Source of the DNA: Deltaproteobacteria bacterium
Lineage (GTDB): Bacteria; Myxococcota; B64-G9
Assembly: GCA_030591445.1 (NCBI GenBank)
Contig: JAUVBB010000015.1
Location: 1 to 32,358 of the forward strand
Direction of reading: 5' to 3'
Length of the DNA stretch: 32,358 nucleotides
Shown here: piece by piece, positions 23,801-32,032 of the stretch
Layout of the letters: every line of letters starts with the position of its first letter
Position numbering within the stretch: the first letter of the stretch is position 1
Translations under genes and position numbers: made by a program
The notes under the pieces: model-generated
The model's database searches: none
The model's input: the letters and a program-made list of their open reading frames with translations, nothing else
Told to the model about the DNA's origin: nothing

Positions 23801-24967
23801 TTAATCAACCAGTCGAGAAAATAACACCTTTAGGTTGTCGCCTTCGGGCAAGGCGGCGGGGCGGGGGTGGTCGGCGGGGGCGGACCAGCGTTCTAGGATC
23901 TGCAAGACAGGGCCCGTGCGGGGGGTGGCGTGTAAAACCGTTTGCTCGAAGGCCTCGCGATTGACGTGGCTGGAGCAGGAGGCGGCTAGGAAGAGGCCGC
24001 CGGGTTTGAGGTGGCTCAGGGCGGCTTGGTGCAGGGCGCGGTAGGCGTTGAGGGCGGAGTTTACCTTTTTTTCGCTGGGGGCGAAGCTGGGGGGATCGGA
24101 GATAATCAAATCATAGGCTTGGCCGCGGGCGGTGGTTTCTAGGAACACCTGTACCGGGGCGGCATGGGCGTGGTGGTTTACGGGATCTAGTTCGTTGTCG
24201 GTCCAGGCTTGTTCGGCCAGGGCACAGGCGGCGGCATCGCGATCGACGGTGTCGACGGTGGTGGCACCGCCGCGGCCGGCGGCTACTGAGAATCCGCCGG
24301 TGTAGCCGAAGAGATTCAACACCGAGCAATCCTGGGCCAGGGCCTGAACGCGGTGGCGGGATTCGCGGTGGTCTAGAAAGAGGCCGGTTTTTTGGCCGGT
24401 GATCAGGTCTACCGGTAGGCGCATGCCGTGTTCGAGTATGGTCAGGGGGGCGCTTGGTAATTGGCCGAATAGGGCTTGGGTTTGTCGTTGCTGACCGCGG
24501 CCGGTGCGGAGCAATAGGTGTTGGACGCCCAGTTTGCGTAGTTGGGGTTCTAGTGATTCTAGCAGGGTCGATTGCCAGAGGGGGGCGGCGGCGCCGTCGA
24601 ATTGCAGCACGGCGTGTTTGTCATATAGGTCGCAGACAATGCCGGGCAGGCGATCGCCTTCGCCGTGCAGCAAACGATAGGCGTTGGTCTCTGGGGGGAC
24701 GACTTGGCTTCGTAGGGCGGCGGCGGCGTGGATGCGGCGGGCGAACAGTTCGGCATCCAAAGGCTGATCTTGGGTGCAAAACACGCGCAGGCCGATAGGG
24801 CCGGCTTCGGAAAGGCCGCGGGCCAAGAAGCGATCCTGATCGTCGAGCACGGTCACTATTTGGCCCGGTTCCGGTAGCCGGCCCGATAGTGCGTCGCGAA
24901 AGATCCAGGGATGTCCCTTTCTCAGGACCCGCTCCAGACGTTTGCGTAAGCGTAGGGTGTGTGTCAT
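23801..24967 (-). CDS. RlmI-type class I SAM-dependent rRNA methyltransferase
   Basis: A 388-residue protein with the RlmI/YccW layout: an N-terminal PUA domain (about 3-75, with KGHPWIFRDAL), a middle domain, and a Rossmann methyltransferase domain with NLFGYTGGFSVAA and the SDPPSFA motif. The family makes 5-methylcytosine at a specific 23S rRNA site in E. coli; some relatives modify other positions. ATG 24967 has no ribosome site. Instead, TTGACC and TATCCT with a 17-bp spacer end exactly 6 nt before it. A TTG at 25006 would add 13 residues but lies upstream of that promoter. It is convergent with rocD across a 115-bp gap. Confidence 0.9.
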   Translation of the reverse strand: MTHTLRLRKRLERVLRKGHPWIFRDALSGRLPEPGQIVTVLDDQDRFLARGLSEAGPIGLRVFCTQDQPLDAELFARRIHAAAALRSQVVPPETNAYRLLHGEGDRLPGIVCDLYDKHAVLQFDGAAAPLWQSTLLESLEPQLRKLGVQHLLLRTGRGQQRQTQALFGQLPSAPLTILEHGMRLPVDLITGQKTGLFLDHRESRHRVQALAQDCSVLNLFGYTGGFSVAAGRGGATTVDTVDRDAAACALAEQAWTDNELDPVNHHAHAAPVQVFLETTARGQAYDLIISDPPSFAPSEKKVNSALNAYRALHQAALSHLKPGGLFLAASCSSHVNREAFEQTVLHATPRTGPVLQILERWSAPADHPRPAALPEGDNLKVLFSRLVD

Positions 24968-25002
24968 CAGCGCAGGATAGAGAGGGCCTTGGGCGGGGTC
25001 AA
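24965..25002 (-). promoter_or_regulatory. Promoter giving a likely leaderless mRNA
   Basis: On the minus strand, TTGACC (25002-24997), a 17-bp spacer and TATCCT (24979-24974) end 6 nt before the ATG at 24967. RNA would start at or beside the start codon. Confidence 0.5.
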
Positions 25003-25084
25003 GCAATTCATCCGGATCGAGAAATTGATGGCGGGCGCGCGCGAAGAGAAATAGAATGAGCCAGACCTGACGCGAGGACGAACG

Positions 25085-25768
25085 ATGAATGTACGCTGCT
25101 TATCGGGATTGATCTGGTTTGGTTTTTTGGGGATATCGGCTTGTGCCCCGCGGACAGAGTTGCTGCGGCCGGAGCCGGTGGCCCAGGAAAGTTTCAGCCC
25201 GACCGAGCGTTGGTTGGTGATGCGGTTTGACGCCAGCCAGGCCATGGATTTGGTCAAAAACGATACGCCGGCTGGTGATCAATTTTTGCGAACCAGGAGC
25301 CTGGTGGTAGACCTGGCCGACCCGAACCTGGGGCATCTGGTCGAGCGTATGCTGGCCAGTGTCCGGGCCGAAAAAGGGGTGGGCATCGCGGCGCCGCAAG
25401 TGGGCATCAACCGCCGGGTGGTGGTGGTGCAACGGCTCGATCTGGCGCCCGAACAACCCTATCGCACCTACTTCAATCCCGAGATCGTTGGGCGCTCGGT
25501 TGAACAAGTGCGGGGCTGGGAAGGCTGCTTGTCGATTCCGGCCGGGTTTGGCCAGGTGATGCGCGCCGAGTCTATTACCGTGGCCTACGATGCCCCCGGT
25601 GGACGACGGCGCGAGCAGGTCAGGGGTTTTACCGCGCGTATTTTCCAGCACGAAATCGATCATCTCGATGGCGTGTTGTTTATCGACCGCAAAGACCCAG
25701 GTCCCTTGTTGCCCGAGGCCGAGTACCGCCAAATGCGTCTTCGCGAGCAGGAGAAGCAGAAGGACTAG
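25085..25768 (+). CDS. Predicted lipoprotein peptide deformylase
   Basis: A 227-residue protein with all three peptide deformylase motifs: GVGIAAPQVG (about residues 98-107), EGCLS (146-150) with the metal-binding Cys, and HEIDH (189-193). Normal deformylases are cytoplasmic, start within a few residues of the domain, and remove formyl from nascent proteins. Here about 50 residues precede the domain, beginning with a signal peptide that ends in a perfect lipobox, ISAC (Cys20). The start at ATG 25085 is supported by GAGG seven bases upstream. The enzyme is therefore predicted to be a membrane-anchored periplasmic lipoprotein; its substrate there is unknown. The last 4 bp overlap the convergent LysR gene. 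Confidence 0.88.
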   Translation: MNVRCLSGLIWFGFLGISACAPRTELLRPEPVAQESFSPTERWLVMRFDASQAMDLVKNDTPAGDQFLRTRSLVVDLADPNLGHLVERMLASVRAEKGVGIAAPQVGINRRVVVVQRLDLAPEQPYRTYFNPEIVGRSVEQVRGWEGCLSIPAGFGQVMRAESITVAYDAPGGRRREQVRGFTARIFQHEIDHLDGVLFIDRKDPGPLLPEAEYRQMRLREQEKQKD

Positions 25769-26652
25769 TCGTTCAATTCTTTCTGGATGGCATGGAGCAC
25801 GCGATCGGCGAGATCTCGTTCGGTCAGCGATTCCCGGCGCAAGGCAAAGAGATCAGTGTCGGCAAGAATGGACAGCTCGAGGCGGCGGAGTTTGCCTTGG
25901 GCGACCAGCCTGGTGCTTAGGATGTCGGGCAGGACCGCCAGTACTTGACCGGATAGGCACAGGTCCATAATCGTGCGCATGTGAACCGAGTGCAGGCGGA
26001 TGGTGCGGCCGACGCCGGCGGGCCAGGCATCGGCGGCCGGTTGATCGGGGGCTGATAGTACGGCGAAGGCGAATTCTTGTATTTTGCTCAGCTTGGCTTT
26101 GCGCCCTTTGAACAGAGCGTGGCCCGAGCCGCAGCAGACGCCGTGGGACAGGCTGCTGACCCGGATGGCTTCGATTTGTTCGTGCTCGATCGGCTGCTCG
26201 ACCAGGGCCAGATCGATCTCGCCGCGCAGCAAAGATTGGTTGATTTCCGTTTGGGCAAGGTTTTCTATGTAAACCTGCAGACGCGGGTGATCGCTCTGCA
26301 AATGCAGCAAGGCCCGGGCGGTCAGGCTGGCCAAACTGCCGGGAACGCTGACCCGGACCGCGCCGGTGTATTCTCCCGAGCTGGCCCAGGTCAGGCCTTC
26401 ATCCATCAGGCGCATGGCCGAGCGCACGGACTGCAGCAAAATCTTGCCCGAGGAGGTCAGCCGTAGCTTGTGTCCTTCGCGGTGGAACAACTCTACTCCC
26501 ACCGCGTCTTCCAGCAGGCGGATAGTGCGCGAGACGGCCGAGGGACTCACATTAAGAATCTTGGCCGCATGGCGCAGTTGTTGCTTCTCCGCCACCACCC
26601 TACAGGTGGGCAGCCAGCGCCAGAAGTCATTCAAACGCATGGCTTTTTGCAT
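25765..26652 (-). CDS. LysR family transcriptional regulator
   Basis: A 295-residue regulator. ATG 26652 follows AGGAGAGG. The N-terminal helix-turn-helix (about residues 20-75) has the usual pattern LRHAAKILNVSPSAVSRTIRLLEDAVGVELFHR. The C-terminal co-inducer domain (about 95-290) starts with GAVRVSVPGSLAS. Target genes and ligand are unknown; LysR regulators often control a divergent neighbour, but here the upstream neighbour (the rhodanese lipoprotein) lies on the same strand, 36 bp before it. The two might be co-transcribed. Confidence 0.9.
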   Translation of the reverse strand: MQKAMRLNDFWRWLPTCRVVAEKQQLRHAAKILNVSPSAVSRTIRLLEDAVGVELFHREGHKLRLTSSGKILLQSVRSAMRLMDEGLTWASSGEYTGAVRVSVPGSLASLTARALLHLQSDHPRLQVYIENLAQTEINQSLLRGEIDLALVEQPIEHEQIEAIRVSSLSHGVCCGSGHALFKGRKAKLSKIQEFAFAVLSAPDQPAADAWPAGVGRTIRLHSVHMRTIMDLCLSGQVLAVLPDILSTRLVAQGKLRRLELSILADTDLFALRRESLTERDLADRVLHAIQKELND

Positions 26653-26688
26653 GGCGGGCCTCTCCTGGGGGCCGGCAATTAATCGGTG

Positions 26689-27309
26689 CTATTCCAAGGG
26701 AAAACCGGCCGCGGTCCAGGCGTTCATACCACCGAGCAGATGGCGAATCGAGCAATATCCGCGCTCGGCCAGACTTTTTCCGGCGACGCCGGATCGTCCG
26801 CTGCTGACACAATACAAAACCACCCGTTCTTGCAGGTCCGGCCCGATGTATTCGACCAAGGCATCGGCATCATTATAGGGGACGTAGGCATCGGTGCCGG
26901 CGATTTGCCCGCCGCTGGCCGAGGCCACATTGATCAGCAAAAAGTCCTTGTCGTCAAGGGCCAGGAAAAGCTCTTCTGGGCTGAGTCCGCCTAGTGCGGG
27001 CAGTTCTCCGGAAAGGCAAAGTGGGATGTCCTCGTCGCCCGCGCCGGCGTCGCTGAGTCCGCCATCATCATCAGCGCGGTCCGCGCCGATATCGCTGCTG
27101 CCCCCATCGCCATCGGCCAGTGTGTCGGCGTCGGGGGGGTTATTGTCCTGGTCTTGGTCATCACCGTTGGTGCCGGCGTCGTCACTGGCGTCTACGGTTT
27201 GTTCTTGGCCATCCTTGGGGTTTTCCCAAGAGCTGACCGAGCCTTGGCCGCAGGAGAATCCGACCCAAGCAAATAGCCACAACCAAGTGATGAAAATTTT
27301 CGCGCGCAT
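26689..27309 (-). CDS. Rhodanese-domain lipoprotein with Asp-rich linker
   Basis: A 206-residue exported protein. The leader MRAKIFITWLWLFAWVGFSC suggests a lipoprotein with Cys20, although Gly at -3 is not ideal. A low-complexity linker rich in Asp, Gly and Ala (about residues 38-95) follows, as is common in myxobacterial surface lipoproteins. The C-terminal rhodanese domain (about 105-206) has active-site Cys167 in the loop CVSSGRSG, so it should be able to hold a persulfide. Partner and sulfur substrate are unknown. A short palindrome (27310-27324) lies just before the start codon and may affect translation. It is divergent from crcB. Confidence 0.8.
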   Translation of the reverse strand: MRAKIFITWLWLFAWVGFSCGQGSVSSWENPKDGQEQTVDASDDAGTNGDDQDQDNNPPDADTLADGDGGSSDIGADRADDDGGLSDAGAGDEDIPLCLSGELPALGGLSPEELFLALDDKDFLLINVASASGGQIAGTDAYVPYNDADALVEYIGPDLQERVVLYCVSSGRSGVAGKSLAERGYCSIRHLLGGMNAWTAAGFPLE

Positions 27310-27434
27310 GAAAAGGACCTTTTCCTCAATCCCATGGTTAATCCACTATCACGATTGAGTATACCAACTATACATGGCCTTGAACAGGCGTTACAATGCT
27401 AAGCTATCATTCGGCACTGGGAAGGGTTCGATTA

Positions 27435-27830
27435 ATGATCAAAATACTCGTCATCGGCATCGGTGGTTTTGTAGGCGCCATTGCTCGCTATGGGATTTCC
27501 GGGTTGGTGCATCGGGCTTCGCCGGGCTCCTTTCCTTTTGGTACCTTGGCGGTCAATGTCCTCGGCTGTCTGCTGATTGGGGCGCTGATGACCATCGTCG
27601 AGGACCGGCAGCCATTTACGGCCAATGTGCGCCTTTTCCTGTTCATCGGCCTACTGGGATCGTTCACGACTTTTTCCACCCTGGGCTATGAGACCTTCGA
27701 ATATCTCAAGGCCGACGATTTTAAGCTCGGTATGTACAACGTCTTGCTCAACGTGGTCATTGGCATCAGCGCGGTGATTGCCGGCCGCCTGGGCGTGAAG
27801 TATATTTTTGCCCATTGGCTCACGGCATGA
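27435..27830 (+). CDS. crcB: CrcB fluoride channel
   Basis: A 131-residue membrane protein of the Fluc/CrcB family, which forms dimeric channels exporting fluoride. ATG 27435 gives the usual N-terminus. Motifs seen: GGFVGAIARY, FGTLAVNVLGC and the pore segment GLLGSFTTFSTLGYE; four membrane helices are expected. No fluoride riboswitch consensus is visible upstream. The stop overlaps the start of the next gene (ATGA), so the two are translationally coupled. The pairing with a flavin oxidoreductase has no obvious functional meaning. Confidence 0.92.
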   Translation: MIKILVIGIGGFVGAIARYGISGLVHRASPGSFPFGTLAVNVLGCLLIGALMTIVEDRQPFTANVRLFLFIGLLGSFTTFSTLGYETFEYLKADDFKLGMYNVLLNVVIGISAVIAGRLGVKYIFAHWLTA

Positions 27831-29032
27831 GTCCCTTCAGCCCGGGCCAGCTCGGTCCGCTATCCTTGCCCAATCGAGTCATCAAGGCCGCCACCTTCGA
27901 AGGCATGACCCCCGGCGGTATGCCTTCTGCCCAACTCATCGAACACCACCGGGCCATCGCCGCCGGTGGTACCGCCCTAACCACGGTGGCCTATTGCGCG
28001 GTGGCGCGGGATGGCTTGACCTTTGCCGACCAGATGGTGATGGGCCCAGAGATCGTCCCCGCTTTGCGCCAGTTGACCGACGCGGTTCACAAAGAAGGCG
28101 GTGCCGCAGCCTTGCAGTTGGGCCATGCCGGTTATTTTGCCAGCCCGGCCGTGGCCGGCACCCGGCCCTTGGGGGCCTCGGCCAAGTTTTGTCTCTACAC
28201 CCTGACCCGTCCGCGGGTTGCCAGCCTTGATGACCTCCAGCGCCTGACCGCTGACTTTGTCCGTGCCGCCCGCCTGGCCGTCGAGGAGGCCGGCTTCGAC
28301 GCGGTGGAATTGCACCTGGGCCATGGCTATCTGCTCAGCCAGTTCCTGTCTCCCTACACCAACCGCCGCCGCGATTCCTATGGCGGCAGCCTGCAAAATC
28401 GTTTGCGTTTCCCGCTCGAAGTGTGCCGCGGGGTCAAGCAAGCGCTAGCCGAAAAGGCCGCGGTTTTGGCCAAGGTCAATCTACAAGATGGCTTCCAAGC
28501 CGGGCTCGGTATCGCCGAGGCTACCGAAGTGGCCCAGCAACTCGAGCAGGCTGGAATCGATGCCTTGGTTTTGTCTGGCGGATTTGTTTCCAAAACCCCC
28601 TTTTACATGCTTCGGGGCGAGCTGCCGGTAGCAGAAATGGCCCGCAACGAGAAAAAAGCATTCAGGCGAATGGGTTTGCGTCTATTTGGCCGCTTAATGG
28701 TCCCCCAGCATCCCTTCGAAGCCATGTTCTTTCTACCTGACTCTCGCCAAATCCGAAAAGCCGTCCGCCTGCCTCTGGTCTTGCTGGGCGGAATTCGTTC
28801 TTTGGCCCACATGCAGCAAGCCCGCCAAGAAGGATTCAACTTCATCTCCCTGGGCCGACCGCTCATCCATGATCCCGATCTAATCAAAAAAATGAAAGCC
28901 GGCGAGATCCAAAGCTCTCCTTGCGAGCCTTGTAATAAGTGTGTATCCGAAATGGAATCAGGCGGAATCCGCTGCACCCACCCCCAACTTGGCACAGCAT
29001 CAAACCAGCTCCCTCCCTCTAATGCAACATAA
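27827..29032 (+). CDS. Old yellow enzyme family NADH:flavin oxidoreductase
   Basis: A 401-residue TIM-barrel flavoprotein starting at ATG 27827, which overlaps the crcB stop as ATGA. Barrel motifs are clear: LPNRVIKAATFEGM at the N-terminus, the LQLGHAG strand, AVELHLGHGYLLSQFLSP, NRRRDSYGGSLQNR, and GFNFISLGRPLIHDP in the phosphate-binding region. The C-terminus has a cysteine cluster, CEPCNKC and a fourth Cys 10 residues later (GIRC). This recalls the Fe-S site of dienoyl-CoA reductases, but the FAD/NAD domains that follow in those enzymes are missing. It probably reduces an activated C=C bond; the substrate is unknown. A GCAAC/GTTGC palindrome overlaps its stop codon. Confidence 0.88.
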   Translation: MSPFSPGQLGPLSLPNRVIKAATFEGMTPGGMPSAQLIEHHRAIAAGGTALTTVAYCAVARDGLTFADQMVMGPEIVPALRQLTDAVHKEGGAAALQLGHAGYFASPAVAGTRPLGASAKFCLYTLTRPRVASLDDLQRLTADFVRAARLAVEEAGFDAVELHLGHGYLLSQFLSPYTNRRRDSYGGSLQNRLRFPLEVCRGVKQALAEKAAVLAKVNLQDGFQAGLGIAEATEVAQQLEQAGIDALVLSGGFVSKTPFYMLRGELPVAEMARNEKKAFRRMGLRLFGRLMVPQHPFEAMFFLPDSRQIRKAVRLPLVLLGGIRSLAHMQQARQEGFNFISLGRPLIHDPDLIKKMKAGEIQSSPCEPCNKCVSEMESGGIRCTHPQLGTASNQLPPSNAT

Positions 29033-29324
29033 TGTTGCCATACCGAAACTTTTCGTTGCTCGTTTAATGGTAAAATTTACAAGTAGTTATCATTGACACC
29101 GACAGTGCGCAACAATGAGTTGCCCACAGTGCAACTATTGGTTGCTTTTGGTTCTGCCTGTTTTTATTGAAATAAAACTAATATAGTATTCCATAAGGCA
29201 ACTATGAGTTGCGCACAGTGTTTATGTAAAATTCTGACTCGACCGGACAATTCATATATTTCAACCGCTTACATGTATGCAACTATTTGGCGCGGTACTT
29301 GCTTTATCCGCATCTGTAAGTTGC
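29024..29324. repeat. Cluster of GCAAC-N5-GTTGC inverted repeats
   Basis: This fills the 341-bp AT-rich gap 29033-29373, in which I see no gene. Four 15-bp inverted repeats of form GCAAC-N5-GTTGC occur at 29024-29038, 29109-29123, 29131-29145 and 29198-29212. Degenerate or half sites follow at 29279-29283 and 29320-29324. Three are flanked by a shared ACAGTG motif. The cores differ (ATAAT, AATGA, TATTG, TATGA), so the arms, not the centres, are conserved. They may be operators for a dimeric regulator of the protease gene that follows. Confidence 0.75.
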
Positions 29325-29373
29325 GTAAACAAGCGAGTATTTTGACATCATAAACTCTGGGCAGGAGGAAAAA

Positions 29374-31824
29374 ATGGTTCGAACGCTAAAAACAGCAGCA
29401 ATTTCAATGGCAATGCTGGCATGGCTGTTCACTGGATGCGTGGATACTGGTTTTGACACCATGGATCCTTCCATGAACAATGATGTGGTACCGGACATGG
29501 GAAGGCCCCTGGCGGGGTTGATGACCCCCCAAATTGATGGTGTCGTCATGCACGAAAATGCCATTCCTGGTCGTTACATTGTTCAGTTTGCTGACGATGT
29601 AATGCCGGCCGGTCAAGTAATTACCAATGGCGTCGCTCGCAATATGACCTCGGAGTTGATCTTGGGCAACAACCTGAGCACCGTCAATGTGTCTCACACC
29701 TACCACTCGGCCTTCCATGGCTTTGCGGCCAAGATGAGCCGGGTTGAGGCAAGCCAGTTGGCGGCGGATCCCAGAGTGTTGCGGGTAGAACAAGATGTTT
29801 TTGTGCGTCAGAGTGGAACCGGTTGCGCCGACGTCAGTGGTTCGTCCGGTCTCTGGGGACTGGATCGAATCGACCAAGTAAGTGGCACGGATGGTAGTTA
29901 CGGTTGGTCCAGCGACGGGTCCGGTGTGCATATGTATATTATCGACTCGGGTGTTCTGCGCACCCATCAAGAATTTACCGGTCGAATGGGTAACGGCTTC
30001 GATGCCACTGGCTATTGCCCGGATGACAATTTCGCCAATGTCGGTGCCTCCTCGGGTACCTGGTATACCATACCGGGTTCCAAGGTTCATGGGGCGGCGC
30101 TGACGATTACCATGTCAGGCGGTTCGGGCGATGGTGATCTGTACGTAAAAAAAGGTTCGGCGCCCACTACCTCAGACTACGACTGCCGTCCCTACCTGTC
30201 CGGCAACAACGAATCATGCGATTTTGTGGGTGAGTCGAACGGTGAAGAAGAGGAAGACTATTACATCATGGTCAATGCCTACAGCACCTTCTCTGGTGCC
30301 ACCATCAATGTCAGCAACTTCCTGTGTGACGACTATGCGCTCAGCGCCGGGTCCTACGGAACCGGGGATGGCGGTGTGACCACTTCTTGCAGCAACGGTC
30401 ACGGAACTCAGGTTGCCTCTGTCGCTGGCGGGACAAACTATGGTGTGGCCAAAGCCGTAACCATTCATCCGGTTAGGGTTTTTGACTGTAGCGGCAACGG
30501 CAGTGCCTCATCCATCATCGCCGGTGTTGATTGGGTCAAGGCCAATGCTTCCTCTCCCGCGGTGGCGAATATGAGTCTTTCGACTGGCGTGCAACTCGAT
30601 TCGGTTGACAGTGCGGTCGCCAGCGCAACTGCCTCCGGCATATTCTTCGTCGTGGCTGCCGGTAATGATGCTGAGTTGGCCTGTGACCACTCGCCGGCGA
30701 ATTCATCCGCGGCCTTGACGGTTGGAGCTACCACCAGCTCGGACGCCATTGCTTCTTTCTCCAATACTGGCTCCTGTGTGGACATTAATGCCCCCGGCGA
30801 CTCAATCATGGGTGCCTGGAGCACTTCGACAACTGGTACCTACACCCAAGATGGTACTTCCTTTTCCTGTCCGCTGGCTGCGGGTGTGGCCGCTCAGTAT
30901 CGAGGAGCAAACCCTAGTGCCAGCCCGGCAACGGTCAAGGCCGCTCTCATCGCTTCCGCGGTCGGTACCAATAATGTGCTCCAAAGTGACGGTGGTGGCT
31001 GTGGCGGTGGTGGACCCGAGTGTGGCAATAGCTCTTGTGAAACGGGCGAGGACTGCTCTTCCTGCCCGGCGGACTGTGGCGCTTGTGGACCCGAGTGTGG
31101 CACTAGCTCTTGTGAAACGGGCGAAGATTGCTCTTCGTGTCCGGCGGACTGTGGTGCTTGTGGCGGTGGTGGCTGCGAGGCAAGCAGTTTGAGCGAATCA
31201 AATTTGAGCGGTGGCGAATTGACCTTCTGTCTGACCGGAACCGATCCTCAGATTGCAACTTCCGGTGGCACGGGCGATATGGATCTCTATGTCAAGCTCG
31301 GCTCTGCTCCGACCACCGCGAGTTATGACTGCCGTCCCTATGCCAGTGGCAACAACGAGTCTTGCAATATGACCGGCACCGGGGTGTGGTACATCCTGAT
31401 GCACCAGTACTCGGCCTACTCGGGCATTACCCTGACCGCGACCACTAGTGTAGCTCCGGTCTGTGGCGATAGCACCTGCGACGCCGGCGAGGACTGCAAC
31501 TCCTGTCCGGCCGACTGCGGTGCCTGTGGTTCATGTTCCCTGGGCTCCAGCGTGGACAATTTGTCGGTGGCCGGCGGCGAGCAGAAACAAATCGGTTGCT
31601 GGAACGGAACGGATCCCTTCATCCAGACCATTAGTGGCAGCGGCGACATGGATCTTTACATCAAAGTAGGTGGAGCGCCCACGACCTCTGATTACACCTG
31701 CAAATCCACTGGCGGTACTTCGGTCGAGGGATGTGACTGGTCCGGCTATGGCACGACCGGAGATTTCTACATCATGTTCTATGGTTATTCAGCTTCCTCC
31801 GGCATTAGTCTCCGTATCGAATAA
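29374..31824 (+). CDS. Subtilisin-like (S8) lipoprotein protease with inserted and C-terminal PPC domains
   Basis: An 816-residue surface protease. ATG 29374 follows AGGAGG. The leader ends in LFTGC (Cys22), a probable lipobox. An I9-type propeptide spans about 65-148 (GRYIVQF, ending in VLRVEQD). The proteinase-K-like domain has Asp191 (IIDSGV), His343 (NGHGTQVAS) and Ser496 (GTSFSCP). A PPC-like beta domain (about 226-316) is inserted between Asp and His. After the catalytic domain come two Cys-rich modules, a PPC domain, a third Cys-rich module and a final PPC domain. The three PPC copies share DLYVK.GSAPTTSDY-type sequence. It stands alone, preceded by an inverted-repeat cluster and followed by a terminator. 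Function is probably extracellular protein breakdown. Confidence 0.92.
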   Translation: MVRTLKTAAISMAMLAWLFTGCVDTGFDTMDPSMNNDVVPDMGRPLAGLMTPQIDGVVMHENAIPGRYIVQFADDVMPAGQVITNGVARNMTSELILGNNLSTVNVSHTYHSAFHGFAAKMSRVEASQLAADPRVLRVEQDVFVRQSGTGCADVSGSSGLWGLDRIDQVSGTDGSYGWSSDGSGVHMYIIDSGVLRTHQEFTGRMGNGFDATGYCPDDNFANVGASSGTWYTIPGSKVHGAALTITMSGGSGDGDLYVKKGSAPTTSDYDCRPYLSGNNESCDFVGESNGEEEEDYYIMVNAYSTFSGATINVSNFLCDDYALSAGSYGTGDGGVTTSCSNGHGTQVASVAGGTNYGVAKAVTIHPVRVFDCSGNGSASSIIAGVDWVKANASSPAVANMSLSTGVQLDSVDSAVASATASGIFFVVAAGNDAELACDHSPANSSAALTVGATTSSDAIASFSNTGSCVDINAPGDSIMGAWSTSTTGTYTQDGTSFSCPLAAGVAAQYRGANPSASPATVKAALIASAVGTNNVLQSDGGGCGGGGPECGNSSCETGEDCSSCPADCGACGPECGTSSCETGEDCSSCPADCGACGGGGCEASSLSESNLSGGELTFCLTGTDPQIATSGGTGDMDLYVKLGSAPTTASYDCRPYASGNNESCNMTGTGVWYILMHQYSAYSGITLTATTSVAPVCGDSTCDAGEDCNSCPADCGACGSCSLGSSVDNLSVAGGEQKQIGCWNGTDPFIQTISGSGDMDLYIKVGGAPTTSDYTCKSTGGTSVEGCDWSGYGTTGDFYIMFYGYSASSGISLRIE
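31012..31161 (+). repeat. Two 75-bp tandem repeats encoding Cys-rich modules
   Basis: Two nearly identical 75-bp units (31012-31086 and 31087-31161) encode CGxSSCETGEDCSSCPADCGAC modules in the S8 protease. A third, more diverged copy lies near 31459-31530. The close identity of the first two suggests recent duplication. Confidence 0.8.
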
Positions 31825-31850
31825 TCTCTAACTCCGAGGAATCGAAGTGA

Positions 31851-31887
31851 AAGCATGGGACGGTCAATCCGTCCCATGCTTTTTTTC
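31851..31887 (+). terminator. Rho-independent terminator of the S8 protease gene
   Basis: A perfect 13-bp stem (AAGCATGGGACGG pairing with CCGTCCCATGCTT) with a 5-nt loop is followed by a run of T, 27 bp after the protease stop codon. Confidence 0.92.
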
Positions 31888-32032
31888 TGATCCTTGCTTG
31901 AAGCCCGGGAAACGAATACACTTACGGGTACACAGTTAGATAATATCTGTCGATTGAAGGTCACGATTCGCATAGCTGTAGTTCGCATGTCCACCTGTGG
32001 GGACAGTAGTTTCATGGTTGGGAGAGGTCATC

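Noticed and set aside
27310-27434. Fluoride riboswitch ahead of crcB
   Set aside because: The consensus elements of the crcB RNA motif are not visible; only a short palindrome at 27310-27324 is seen, and it belongs to the start of the opposite gene.
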